From Medicago truncatula (lineage: Eukaryota; Streptophyta; Magnoliopsida; Fabales; Fabaceae), in NCBI RefSeq assembly GCF_003473485.1, contig NC_053044.1:56026091-56090090 (forward strand): DNA of 64,000 nt, in the 5' to 3' direction. Each line of letters opens with the position of its first letter. Position 1 is the first letter of the stretch. The position numbers and the translations under genes are program-made. This document shows positions 39,313 to 52,262 of this stretch, one piece after another. A model generated the notes under the pieces. It ran no database searches and was not told the DNA's origin. It worked only from the letters and a program-made list of their open reading frames with translations.

Positions 39313-40387
39313 ATTAATATTGTTTTTTAGTACTTCTGTTAATTAAGTTGGTCTCTTCCGTTGATATTTAATCATGAATGTCTAAGATGGACCACCTACC
39401 GACCTCATTAATTTATGCAATTTGATATTTTTGTTAAAAAAAGACCATTAAATCTTGCATGTCTAGTCTATTAGATCTAATTGTGCACCGTCATCGTTAT
39501 ATTTTGGTTATAAACAAAAATTAACTACTTTTAAACTATTTAATTTAATTTAATGCCTTTATTCATAGTATATTTTTCATTTAATTGAAAAACATTTAAT
39601 GTGTATAGTTGAGTAAAATTTTCAACTATATATTGAAAATGATAATTTAGTAATTTGGCGTATGTTGTTTCACATAAAAGTATAAAATATTAATCGCATT
39701 TAAATAATTTTTTAATAAGAGTAGTTTTTTATTTTTATTTTGCAAATAATGGTGATAGAAAATGGATGTTTTTTTTTTTTGAAGAATGAAGATGGATGTT
39801 AAATATTGCAAAAAGATATAGATTTTAAATGTGTTTAACTTTCATTGCAAAAGCTAACTCAAATGATTATAATTTTAAAGTCAAAACACTACACTCAATT
39901 GTCCAAAAACCTTAGCCATGTGAAATTTGAAACAAACTTCAAACAAATTCAAAATCCACGTTAATGTAGTTATCCATGTTTTGTTGAGTGAATTCAAATT
40001 TCATCTAAAAACTAGTACCGATACGCCATCAAACACGTTTATACACCCCTAATATATGTGAAACTCCAAACAATCTATAAACAAGGAGATGTAATAAAGG
40101 AAACATGTTTAACAGAAAGAAATCTATAAAGTGAGTGGGATAAAGAGAATGATGATGTTCTTCTTCAATTAGCAACGTCATTTATTTGGTATCATTACCA
40201 TACCCAACGGTTCTCTTCTCCCCAAGTAAAAGTGCAACCAAAAATAAAAGAAAAACAATTTGCATTCTGACACAAACAATTAAATAAGGTATCTACTAGA
40301 CAAGTTCATGTGTGGTGTGAAAATGGAAAATCAGTTAATAACAGTAACATCATCATAATACTCACCATTCCTTTTCTTTAAAGAGAC
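39313..40387. other. Intergenic DNA and beta-galactosidase upstream region
   Basis: AT-rich with no gene. The last 250 bases precede the beta-galactosidase ATG and probably hold its leader and promoter. No element can be named securely. Confidence 0.35.
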
Positions 40388-43300
40388 ATGAACGCTACTT
40401 CAGTTTCAAAGCTACTCCTTGTAGTAGTTACAACATTGTTTGTTTTGTTTTTGGGTTGTCATAGCAAAGTTACATACGATAGAAAGTCTCTTCTCATCAA
40501 TGGCCAAAGAAGAATCCTAATTTCTGGTTCCATTCACTATCCTAGAAGCACCCCTGAAGTATGTTTGCAATTGCATTTCAATTTTCAAGCTTCTATAGTA
40601 GTTCACGTTCTTGTTTGTAATTTTTTTCAAATGTGTGATTTTTAGATGTGGGAAGATCTAATTAGGAAAGCCAAACATGGTGGTCTTGATGTTATAGACA
40701 CTTATGTCTTCTGGGATGTTCATGAACCATCTCCTAGCAATGTAATTTTCATGAAGCCCTTTGAAAAAAAAAAAAAATTTGTTTTTTTATGTTTTATTTT
40801 TCTTTCTGATTATGGGTTGCATTGCAGTACAATTTTGAAGGAAGATATGATTTAGTAAGGTTTATTAAGACAGTGCAAAAAGCGGGGCTTTATGCCAATC
40901 TTCGCATTGGACCTTATGTATGCGCTGAGTGGAACTTTGGGTACAATGCATGCTGCTGCTTCCATTTTAATTCCATTCCTTTTTATGTAATTTTGTTGTG
41001 ATTAACAATTTTATTCTTTAATGGTGTAGAGGAATTCCTGTTTGGTTGAAGTATGTGCCCGGGATAAGCTTCAGAACGGATAATGGGCCTTTCAAGGTTG
41101 AATTTTTCTTTGATTTTATGATAATTTGGTTTCTCGGTTTTGACTGAGTCTTGAATAACCTGATTGATATAAAAAAAATTCTTGGGTTTAGGCTGCAATG
41201 CAAGGTTTTACTCAGAAGATTGTCCAAATGATGAAGAGTGAAAAGTTGTTTCAGTCTCAGGGTGGTCCAATAATTCTTTCTCAGGTATGTATTTCTCTCT
41301 TGAATGTGTGCGTAATTGAAGGAAATGCTCAAAAACCTTCATACCATCAAATTACTACTTCTAGATATGTAGTCCTATTGTTTTCTAGGTCAGATAAGTT
41401 ATTTGAACAACAAAATACACATATCGTGTGTGTTTATCTCTAGCCCTCTCTTATTTTTGCTACAGTCTAAGTACATTTCAAAAATCAAATGACACTGCAT
41501 TTGACATCAATGTTTTGATGTGAAAAAATTATTTCTCTTTCTAGATTGAGAACGAATACGGACCAGAGAGCAGGGCAACAGGAGCTGCTGGTCATGCATA
41601 CCTAAACTGGGCTGCAAATATGGCTGTTGGATTGGGAACAGGAGTCCCTTGGGTGATGTGCAAGGAAAATGATGCCCCAGATCCTGTGGTGAGCTCTTTC
41701 ATTCTCTTGGTTAACTCATTTGCTTCAGCTGTCACACTTAAGGGCGATTGATTGAGTTCAAGAATTGAAATTATCGAGTCTCAAGCTCTATATTTAGGCT
41801 CACCATCATTATATACTTATTGAGGGTTGAATATGATCCATCCAATTCTCCACTACAGATTAATTCATGTAATGGTTTTTACTGTGATGATTTCTCTCCA
41901 AATAAACCATATAAGCCTAGCATGTGGACCGAGTCTTGGAGTGGCTGGTAAGCTATATATTGTTCTGATGTTAGATATAATTGTCTAATTTCTTCACCCT
42001 TTTATTCTTCTGATCTCTTTCTTTCTATTCTCCATGATCATAAGGTTTACAGATTTTGGTGGCCCAATTCACCAGCGACCAGTTCAGGATCTAGCATTTG
42101 CAGTTGCTCGTTTCATTCAGAAGGGTGGCTCGTATGTGAATTACTACATGGTTGGTTGCCTTCTATGAATTTATTTTTCAGATTTCCAAAAATAACTTTT
42201 ACTATTCGCATAAGGTTCAGTTATTTTTGTTGCAAGAAAACATATGGTGCTTTGTTTTGAATCTTAAGTTTTCACCTTTGTCCGTAATGATAAACTATAG
42301 TACCATGGAGGAACCAATTTTGGATGATTAGCTGGGGGTCCATTCATTACTACAAAAATAACTTTTACTATTCGGATAAGGTTCAGTTATTTTTGTTGCA
42401 AGAAAACATGTGGTGCTTTGCTTTGAACCTTAAGTTTTCACCTTTGTCTGTAATGATAAACTATAGTACCATGGAGGAACCAATTTTGGACGATCAGCTG
42501 GGGGTCCATTCATTTCTACAAGCTATGACTATGATGCTCCAATTGATGAATATGGTAAGAAAATCATACTTTTCAGGAGCAGATTCTTTAATATTTTTGT
42601 TTGCTAGGTGATTCACTGAGAATTTGAATGGATAATATAGATATAGTTCACTACGCTTATGTAATAATGTATCATAAATATACATGCATTTGATTTGAAC
42701 CTCAAGTTGAGTTGATTCTTGGATCATTTCAACACCTGAGTGGTCTTAAAGATAGTTTAATGATGTTCTTGTTCCATCATGAACCAAAAGAGAGCTTTTA
42801 CAATTGAGCACTTCACTATCTTTAGGTTTGGTCAGGCATCCAAAATATAGTCATTTGAAGGAGCTTCATAAAGCTATCAAGCAATGTGAGCATGCTTTGG
42901 TTTCATCGGATCCTACTGTTACACCATTAGGAACACTTCAGCAGGTAAATTGTCATTGATATTGAAGCAACTAACCGTCTTCTAGTTCTGTGCTGGTTTA
43001 TGTTAAAGTACTATTGCGGTGACAATTACCTTATTCTCTCTGTATGTGCTTGGTGATTTTCCAGGCTCATGTATTCTCTGCAGGAACTACAGGATGTGCA
43101 GCTTTTCTAGCAAACTATCATCTAAAGTCTGCTGCTACTGTGGTTTTCAATAGCAGGCACTATGACTTGCCTCCATGGTCCATAAGCATCCTTCCTGATT
43201 GCAGAACTTCCGTATTTAATACTGCAAATGTAAGAATATTTTGCAGGATCTTTTATGCTATATTGATTAAAATTTATCATAATGTATCAGATTCAAAGTG

Positions 43301-45707
43301 AGATTCATGTCCAAAATAGATACAAACTAGAAATATGTACTGATTGAGTACAATATAGTTCGAATGTAGATATGAATCGCATGTATTGTAAGTCACTGAT
43401 AACCATTTAAATGTGATGTAATAGTCATCCATCATAATTTATTCCTATATTAAGCCTTGTCCTTTGCATCAATCAAGTATTTGACTGGACTGATATATGT
43501 TTATATAGGTGGGAACTCAAACGTCAGTGGTAAAAATGCGTCCTGTCGATTCTAGGTTCTCATGGGAGACCTATGATGAAGATCTATCTTCTCTAGACGA
43601 AAGTTCAAGGATTACAGCTGCTGGACTCTTAGAACACCTCAATGTTACAAGAGACACCAGCGACTATCTATGGTACATAACCAGGTAAGATGAGTGCTAT
43701 AATTGTTATCTCCTAGATTTTCAGTCAGGCCATCAAATGAATTACAAAAAAAATTTGAGCTGTTGGTTTCATATCAAAGCAATAATTTTCTAGGCGGTGT
43801 CTATTGTATCAAAGTGCCAATTCAAGCAAAAGAAATTTGCTTGTTTTTGTTTCCAATAAATTCCTGTACTTGACCATATTAAGCATCTTTCAGATTATAA
43901 TCTTTTACACATAAAATATGCTATCCTACCTTCTCAGTTCTCAACATTTTAAATGTTCCTGTTTTTTGGTTGGCACGCTGCAGTGTTGACATAAGTTCAT
44001 CAGAATCATTTCTTCGAGGAGGACACAAACCCAACATTAATGTGCAGTCTGCAGGACATGCCGTCCATGTGTTTGTTAACGGGCAATTTTTAGGTATGCA
44101 GAGACACGCAGTTAAACACTAATATATTTGCTTATTAATTCTGAGTTAAGTGAAGGTGACTGATTTCTTTTAAAGGGTCTGCATTTGGGACGAGGAAACA
44201 GAGAAGTTGCACATTTAATGGGCTAGTTAATCTACATGCTGGAGCAAATAAAATTGCTCTTCTCAGCGTGACTGTCGGATTGCCGGTTAGTGCTTAATAC
44301 CATATTCCAATTCCAACTCGAACTTGAGCATTCAGTTGCACTGCTTCAAGTGTTTCCATTTGCTTGTCAGACACCTTGCTTGTCACTGATTGAATTTTTA
44401 TTTTATTTTTGCTATTGCCATTTTTTATTGGAAGAACGTTGGCCGACATTATGAAACATGGGAGACAGGGATCACTGGTCCAGTTGTGCTCCATGGTCTC
44501 GACCATGGACCGAAGGATTTGTCGCATAATAAATGGTCTTATCAGGTCTGATACACAAAAAATACACATAATATAATTTATGATTCTTAAACTTCAATCA
44601 ATGTAAAGAGAAATTGTTATCAAGTACAATATGTTGTTGAACAGGTTGGACTAAAAGGAGAGGCTGTGAATTTGGTATCACCCAATGGGGTCTCAGATAA
44701 TGATTGGGTTCAAGATTCACCAGCTACTCCAAGCCGGTCAGAACTAAAATGGTACAAGGTAAGAGTAGTTTACTAGGTTATTGTATAATCTGTTGAGATC
44801 TTCAACTAGAACCTTACCACAAACTTCAAACCTCCAGGCTTATTTTAACACACCTGAGGGCAACGAACCATTGGCTTTGGACCTGGGAAGTATGGGTAAG
44901 GGCCAAGTATGGATAAATGGACAGAGCATAGGAAGATTTTGGATGGCTTATGCAAAGGGTGACTGCAATTCCTGCAACTATTCTGGGACATTCAGACCTG
45001 CAAAGTGCCAACTTGGTTGTGGACAACCCACTCAAAGATGGTACAATTTTTCTCTAATACATGACATAACTTCAACCTTACTTCTGTGTGTTTAGGAAAA
45101 TGTGGAGTAAATACTCAAGTTGGTCCTTGAAATAGTAGGAAAGTACCAATATAGTCCCTCATATTATCAATACTTCAAAATGGTCTCTTAAATTGCAAAC
45201 TATTACTTAAGTTCGTCCCTCTGTTTTGACATGTTATCAAATATTATTTACTCAATGTCAAATTCATTCCCCATGTTATCAAACTAATATTATTTTAGTC
45301 CTTGCAAGTATCAACAGAGGGACAATCCTGATTAACTTTTGCAACTTTAGGAATCATTTTGGAATATTGATGATGATGATACTAGGTTAATACAATTTTA
45401 CAATTTCAGAGGCCAAATTGGATATTTGCGACATACTATTAAGTAAGGATAATGACATGTTATTTTGGGTACAATGTGCCAGATCCAATGCCACTAATAT
45501 TATTATTCTTCTGTATACAAGAGGCTAGTGGTGAAAGAATAGACATATTTACAAGTGTTCTGTTTGGAATGATGTCGCAGGTATCATGTTCCAAGGTCCT
45601 GGCTAAAGCCAACAAAGAACCTGATAGTAGTGTTTGAAGAACTTGGCGGGAATCCTTGGAAAATTTCGTTGGTGAAGAGAACAGTACATACTGCCGCAGC
45701 TCGTTAG
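40388..45707 (+). CDS. BGAL: Beta-galactosidase, glycoside hydrolase family 35
   Basis: Eighteen exons join with GT-AG introns in phase: 40388-40558, 40646-40741, 40828-40940, 41030-41096, 41192-41284, 41545-41688, 41859-41947, 42045-42150, 42467-42554, 42826-42944, 43065-43229, 43509-43684, 43984-44093, 44176-44285, 44435-44545, 44645-44758, 44838-45040 and 45581-45707; 733 aa. Residues 1-26 are a signal peptide, so the enzyme should act in the cell wall, removing beta-galactosyl residues from wall polymers. The GH35 barrel has [28 protein letters not shown], the acid/base Glu184 in ILSQIENEYG and the nucleophile Glu253 in MWTESWSGW, then [12 protein letters not shown]. The C-terminal jelly-roll part ends [11 protein letters not shown]; no SUEL lectin domain follows. 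Intron 8 holds a copy of exon 9's start (see 42189-42520). Which of the plant BGAL paralogs it is was not determined. Confidence 0.95.
42189..42520 (+). repeat. 166-bp tandem duplication covering a splice acceptor and the start of exon 9
   Basis: Copy 1 (about 42189-42348) and copy 2 (about 42355-42520) are about 95 percent identical at a 166-base offset. Each has a pyrimidine stretch, CTATAG and then TACCATGGAGGAACC; the acceptors end at 42300 and 42466. Copy 2 is the start of the real exon 9. Copy 1 carries TGA where copy 2 has the CGA Arg codon (TTTGGATGATTAG versus TTTGGACGATCAG) and lacks the exon's second half and its donor. Confidence 0.9.
45108..45433. repeat. Probable MITE in the last intron of beta-galactosidase
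   Basis: The left part CTCAAGTTGGTCCTTGAAAT and the right part, reversed, CAATTTGGCCTCTGAAATTG are loosely inverted, with several GTCCCT-type repeats between. I found no clear duplication of target sequence. It lies wholly within intron 17. Confidence 0.4.
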
Positions 45708-46421
45708 TGAACTCAATTGTAAGTTCACTCGTGAATTCTCTGGCTTTGCCTGAAACGGGGGTAGCCTTGGTGCAATAAGTTAGATAAGTTGCATTCAGTT
45801 TGTATGTAGCTTCGCTTAGGGGTTTAGGTGTGTATCTCTCTTCTTGATCTTGCACCAAACCACCATGATTTTAAATAAAAGATGCAGCCTAGATTATCAT
45901 TTGTAATTTACAATCTTCAATGTGTCATTTTATTGTATCTAGCTGGCAGAGGAATTACAATCTTAAGACGGGTGCCTTATATTTTTCTTTCCAATTTGTT
46001 TGTACATACAAGTTATAAACATGTTCTTGGTTTCCTTTCAATCATCAAAATATCAGTAGTTTCAATCACCACATGGCAAAGCAGTTTAAAAGAATCAAAT
46101 AATTGAGCTCAAGTGTTCAATGAGCTCCATTTAAGAATGAATCATTTAGGAGAACTCAAGTTATTTGTATAGCACAATCCATCTACTTGCTTAACCAAAC
46201 CAATCCTCCTCAACGCTCCTCTTTTTTGTGTAGTACATGAGTCATGTCCAAACTGTAATCTACAATCACATGCTTTGGACATCTAAGAGACTGAAGTCCG
46301 TTTAACATTAAATTGAGGTGGGAATAAAAAGTGAAGCGAATATTAATCTGCAAAGTTGTGTAAAGTGAAGCGAATATTAATCTGCAAAGTTGTGTAGTCT
46401 ACAGACCCAAACACTTTTTGG
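45708..46421. other. Beta-galactosidase 3'UTR and intergenic DNA
   Basis: The 3'UTR probably extends to about 45880-45990. A 34-bp direct repeat (GTGAAGCGAATATTAATCTG) occurs at about 46330 and 46366. No gene was recognised. Confidence 0.4.
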
Positions 46422-47480
46422 TCATCGATATCTATACCAAGGTTGCCCAACTTTCTTGTCATCAATTTCTATATGAGGAATATGAGCCACCTTGCGCCAG
46501 TACTTTCCTTTCTTGGGTTTAAGTCTTGGAGTCAACATTGGGCACTCCCTGATATAGTGCTGATTTAGGGAGGAAGGAAACCCCTGTTCAGGCAAGTACC
46601 GCAGCACGTCACAACGATCAATTGTAAGTGTGCGAAGAGCATTAAGTTGTTGAAAGCCCTTGTCGTCCAGCTTTTTGAGACTCTTTAAATTGCTGATGTG
46701 TAGAGAGATAATGTTTCTGGGAAGAAGATTTTCCTCTGGAAATGACTCCAGGCCTATACATCCACCTTCAATATTAAATGTAGTCAGAGATTTGAGATTT
46801 TCCAATCCCCATTCCTTTTTTGATGTAAGCTTGTCACACAATATGCAATAGAGATTAGAATTAAGCTTGAAGGCAAACCACCATGTGGAAAACATTCAAT
46901 ATAAGGACATCTAAGTAAAAATAATGTGAGGAGAGATGTGAGAGAGGCAATAAAATTGGGGAATTTGTGAAGATTCTTGCAATTGGAAAGGGAGAAGGTA
47001 TGTAGGTTTGGTGTATGAAATCCTTCATCTGGGAAAGACGTCAATCCAGGACAATCTCTTATTTGAAAACACTCCAAAGCAAAATCACCCTTATACACCC
47101 CTGTACTGTAACATCAAAAGATACTAGATTGGGACAACCCCGTATAGAAAGAATCTTGAGTTTAGGGAACAAATCTAAGGTTTAGTGAGGGAATCACAAC
47201 TATTCCCAATGGACAAACTGCGAATAAAGGAAAGCTTCTCTCTTGATTTTAACAATGGGAGCAATTAGAATTTTCTACACTTACTTATGTAAAGATCAGT
47301 CAGGGAAGCAGGGTAAGGGAAGGATCTTAGATTAGAACAATTCATGAATTCCAATCCTTTAAGATTGGGTAATCCGTCTAGGAAATCATCTGGAAGGACA
47401 TCCAATGATTCGTAGTCCTTAATTCTTAGGTTCTGCAACTTTGGCGGCAAAAACAACAATTTTGATGCATTAGACACACT
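46422..47480 (-). pseudogene. C-terminal LRR remnant of a CNL-type resistance gene
   Basis: Minus-strand frames give leucine-rich repeats of the RPP13-like/R1 type in the right order: LPPKLQNLRIKDYESLDVLP, then LPNLKGLEFMNCSNLRSFPY, LECFQIRDCPGLTSFPDEG, NLKSLTTFNIEGGCIGLESF, and the terminal CPMLTPRLKPKKGKYWRKVA followed by HIPHIEIDDK, which ends this protein family. The segments lie in different frames: there are breaks near 47250, near 47090 and near 46800, and stop codons between them. NB-ARC and coiled-coil parts are absent. A non-LRR stretch with TDIPRIKQETN leads into the LRR from upstream, which suggests that the fragment was joined to foreign sequence. Confidence 0.75.
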
Positions 47481-47915
47481 GAGTGTTTGAAAGAATATTT
47501 CTTCATCATCAAAACTTTGGATGGATGGAGTTTTTTCCTTTACGTGGGTTGTTCCTGTGTCAGTTGCATTAGTAAGAGGAAGAACAATAGTTTGTGTTGT
47601 GACTGGGATGTTAGGTTTAACCAAGGAAGATTGTGGGTTTGTTTCTTGTTTGATTCTAGGAATATCTGTTTCAACTTGATGGCTGACCAAACAATCACAA
47701 TGTTTGTGTGGATTTGGCAACCTTGATGCACAACAACAACAGCAATGACTGACAACAACAACAACCAAACCTTATCCCACCAAAAGAAGTTTCTTGAAGT
47801 ATGTTTTGCTATATTACTTGCACACTAATCAAAACATTGCAAGGTCAAAGTTAACAACTAGAAAAGAAAATGAACTTTTATTAGAGAACAAAATCAAATA
47901 AGGATAGATAAAAAC

Positions 47916-48245
47916 CTTTTGTTTTGAATTGGCAGAACCACCTTTCAGTCTTGTCACCTCCGACACCACATTGATCCTTTCCTCTCTCTCATTGCCTCTA
48001 TTTAAAAACTCAATATATAAAACAACATTTGTAGAAATTGTGAAACGTAAACAGAAGTGAACACTTGCAAGTAAGATAATACAGAAAAAATATGCTACAT
48101 TCAAAAGAAGCGTAATGTAATCACTACGCAATTGCTAATACAAAAGAAAAGAAAATACTCACGTGAGTGCTCCCTTTGATCCAGCATCATCAGCAGCAGC
48201 ACGTATGTCAAGAAGAGTGTTATCTCTATCTGTTGGTGTTGCCAT
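47916..48245 (-). CDS. Possible first two exons of an unidentified gene
   Basis: From an ATG at 48245, exon 1 (48245-48163) reads TPTDRDNTLLDIRAAADDAG and stops at GTGAGT. Exon 2 (47997-47916) follows a TAG acceptor in the right phase and reads GNEREERINVVSEVTRLKGG, ending at GTTTTT. The joined 55 residues are hydrophilic and coding-like. I do not recognise them, and no further exon could be joined in phase, although the LRR remnant lies next on the same strand. It may be the 5' part of a chimeric or truncated gene. Confidence 0.35.
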
Positions 48246-49673
48246 TGCAATTGCATGAGCAAGATTGATACTCTTCTTCTTGTGGGATCACTATTCGCGT
48301 TTTGAACTTTCAAACGTGCGTTCCAAAAATTTCACCGTCATTTTAGTGGGTATGAGGATGTTTTGGGTCTTGCTTGGAAAATTGATTCCGAAACAAATGA
48401 CATGCGATTTTTTTCCTAACGGAATATTATTATATCAGTGAAAATTATATTACATAGATAGAGGAATGTATGTAAAATATATTGTGTATATAGTTTTCTC
48501 CATTTATTGTTACCCTTTCAATCTTTCCTACATTACAAGATAAAAAAGTTATGCAAGCTGGTCTGGTTTTTTTGGTCTAAGTTGCATAGATTATGTACAT
48601 AAACATTACTTGATTTTATGCGATTCTACGATCCACATTTTGTGAGAGAAATTTCCAAAATATATTTGGAAAGTTGCAATGATTAAATAAATACCTTTTA
48701 GTGAAAAGGTGTATTGTTTGACAATTGATGCAATGTAACCATTCATGAACAAACTCTTTTAAATGGTTGTGTCTCTTCACCAAAGGACACAAGTTTCTCT
48801 ATAGACAAAGACACTTTGGAGGCAGAAAAGAATTCAGTAATATCGACAGAAAATTACATTGTTGTGAGTTTAAATTCTGCTGAAAATTATACTAAATCAT
48901 TCTTACTTTTCTCTAGTGCACGAGGAAAATTGACAGAACTTTATTCTGTAAACTACCATTGTCGATACACTTGATGTGAATGTGCAAGTCACGTCAAGGA
49001 TTCCATTGTATCCTGAAGGGGATTCGCCGGTATAACCATTTTGCATCCGGTTGGCATAACTGGTGAGGGCGAATTGAACCTAAAGGTTAGTGTGTCCCAC
49101 ACACGCTTTGGAATTTATGTGCACACTTCATCATGTTCATTTTCATCATCTTCTTGATCAAGTTATTGCCGCAAACCCCAAACACAGGTTCTAACACATT
49201 TTTGAAGCATTTACATGAGTATTTGTAACTAACGTCATTGAGGCAAATTATTAACACCGATTCTAGATTTCAGGAACTATTAAGAGTGATAATTTTTAAC
49301 ACTTGATTTGTTTATACTTGAATTTGCGTCTATACATTTATGTATGCATGTTTGTATACATGTGCAACAATTAGTTATATACTACATCCGTTTTAAAAGA
49401 AATGTCGTTTTTAAAAAAAAAAAATTAAATAAATGTCACTTTCAGTTTTCAATACAATAATAACTTTTTCTTTTCAAATGTGTGTTTATATATATATATA
49501 TATATAAGTGGGTGTATTTTAGCAAATGCCTATAGAATTTGCTAGAACACACTCACTTATTTTTTTAGAAGGTGTGTTATAGCAACATATACCTTAAAGT
49601 GTATTTATTAACTTTTTAGTTATAACTTGCTAAAACACTCCCACATAAAAATTAGTGGGTGTGATCTAGCAAA

Positions 49674-49747
<74 letters not shown>

Positions 49748-50744
49748 CCCATTCCCATGACACAAATATAAATATAAAAAAACATAATGCTTCATCACAC
49801 CTATTCACATGACACAAATATAAATATAAAAAACTGACGACTTATATATATCATGTTATGTCATGATTGTTTTCATCCAACTACACCATCATCGACCACT
49901 TTTTTTGTTTTCCTCAACCGTCAAGACAATGAGCTGCTGGAGCTCATTTTCAAGAAAAGGGATGGCCGAAGGGGGCTGCTACCAAATAGGGCCGTTCCTG
50001 TGAAATAGGAGGCTCAACTCTCTTTTTAAAATAGGTCCCTAGTAAAATAAAACGTAATTTTTTTGTGTAGTTAAATTTCATTAAAAAAAATTAGAATCAG
50101 AAGAACTTCTAAACATGAAAGGAATTAAAAAAAAAATAAGTGAAAGAGGTGAAATTTATCTAACGGTATCGTTTGAATTTGTCACTCCTATGTTGTGGAA
50201 AAGGGTAAAACGAATGGTTTATGCGAGGAAAAAAATGATTGTTGTGATTCTTTCAATGAAATAGCTTTCCAAATTGACTGATTAAGTGATTATACAAATT
50301 AGTGGTGGTTTGATAGGATCCGATTTATATACAAAAAGGAGAACTAGAGTCTAGAGAAAAACTCAAACGTGTGTACTAAAGAAAGAAAATGATATAACAT
50401 ATATATTTTTTATTTATGTAGGGGGTGGGGATTAGATTTAATTTTTGTTAGAGGCCCATAACATTTGAGGCCCGGCCTGGTTAAGCACCTTGCACACCCT
50501 CAAGGTCGGGCCTGCTACCAAAGCAAGGCTTTAAGCCTCTGAGTTTTGTATGTCTCGTATTATGCCTTATATTTTTGTTTTTGAAAATATTTTCGTACGT
50601 TAGATTTTGTAAACATGTTCACTCAAAGCTCAAGTTGTATTTAAATGGAGAGCCATAATTTATGTTGCAAGTTCGATTTCAATGCATGCTATTTTACTAG
50701 TTATTTGAACTTTAAATTCTTTTTACCTTTAGATTCCTTTAAAA
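48246..50744. other. Gene-free repeat-rich DNA
   Basis: AT-rich, with pseudo-palindromic pieces at 49508-49675 (GTGGGTGTATTTTAGCAAAT paired with ATTTGCTAGAACACACTCAC) and a 60-bp TA run at 49686-49743. The region 48900-49100 has more balanced composition but no coding frame I could identify. Confidence 0.4.
49686..49743. repeat. (TA)n microsatellite
   Basis: An uninterrupted run of about 29 TA units following CTCTCTCTCT. Tyr/Ile frames across it on both strands are artefacts. Confidence 0.9.
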
Positions 50745-50984
50745 AAAAACTATTTTATTTTACAATTTAAACAACATTATCAAAAAAGATAAATAGTTAA
50801 TAAAATACTTTAAATGAAGAGTAAAACTAAAGGGAAAACAATTCATGTATTTTTCTTATATATAGTTACATATTATTCCCCTAAAAAAGTTAAAGATTTA
50901 ATCAATTAATACATATACATTATTTTTTTTAAAAGGATAAGATAATAGATGAAAAAACCAAAGAAGTATACAAATATTAGTGTG

Positions 50985-51026
<42 letters not shown>

Positions 51027-51035
51027 AGAATATTA

Positions 51036-51086
<51 letters not shown>

Positions 51087-51384
51087 CAACGAATTATGTC
51101 AAGCAATCAAGACCAATTTTTCTCTTCTCAGTTTATTTCAAAACAAGTTTCGAAATGTTGTTTCTCATCATAATTGTCATAAGACTTAAAAACATTCAAT
51201 ATGCATTTCCTTTCATTTTCAAAGAATTACGTATATCATAAATATTCAATATGTTTAAGTATATAAATACTCCATTTTTCTTGCTAAAAATACACTCACT
51301 TAGATTGAGAGGTGATGCTTCGGTCGAAGGTAGAGATGACCTTAAAACTTAAAAACATTTACAAAGAGATTTACATTTAACTCC

Positions 51385-51480
51385 TTTTAAAGGGTACCAG
51401 CGAGACTCAAACCAATGACTTATGAATTCAAAAAAGATATATGTTTATCACTATACCAAACTTTTGAATTAAAAATAAAA
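51385..51480 (-). repeat. tRNA-like SINE head, duplicated
   Basis: On the minus strand the segment reads TTTGGTATAGTGATAAACAT and, further on, ATTGGTTTGAGTCTCGCTGG, which resemble A- and B-box words of tRNA-derived SINEs. The same piece recurs at about 56210-56300 because of the segmental duplication. Boundaries are not defined. Confidence 0.35.
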
Positions 51481-52262
51481 ATGACCATTATTGAACATTT
51501 ACGAATATGTTCAACGAATTATGTCAAACAATCAAGACCAATTTTTCTGTTCTCAGTTTGGTTCAAAATAAATTTTGAAATGTTGTTTCTCATCATAATT
51601 GTCATAAGTTTCTTTGTATAACTATACTATTCAATAATAGTAGTATTATTTTTTGAAAGGCAAAACAATTTATTAAAAAACACCAAACAAGAAACAAGAA
51701 ATCCCCAAAATAATTTTGGTAATATTACATTAGCTCCTAAATATACAACTATTTTGTTTAAAACACAAGAATTAAGAAAGTTGGTGGTAGTATTAAGTTT
51801 GTTTGTAATTATACAATTTTAAATTAGAGAGAGAGAGAGGGGTAGTTTAATTTTTCAACATTGTATATATTTTTTATTGAAGAAAAATATGTAAAATAAA
51901 TGTGGGTATATTTGTAAAGAAATGATTAATGTAGTTAAAATACTAAATAAATCTTATGAAAAAGTTGGTAAACATATAATTAATATATTTAAAATACCAA
52001 ATAGGTCTTATAAAAACATACAAATGTTTTTTTTTTATTAAAGACGGATGTAGTAAAATTTAATATCCCATAATTGTTTTTATTCTAGCAAATCATCCGA
52101 ATTTTTATATTAAAAGTAAATCATACAAACCTTTTTTTTTTTTTGAAAGAAAGTAAATCATATAAACTGTTGATATTGCAATTGCACACAGTGTATCCCA
52201 TTTTCTGTGTTACCCTTTGTTAAGGGGAATAAAATAAAATTTTGTTAATTAATGATAACTTT

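Noticed and set aside
42324..42611. 95-codon frame overlapping beta-galactosidase exon 9
   Set aside because: It is a different frame across the duplicated intron segment; the conserved GH35 frame and splice sites explain the sequence.
49620..51241. Frames with long Tyr-Ile runs
   Set aside because: Translations of (TA)n microsatellites.
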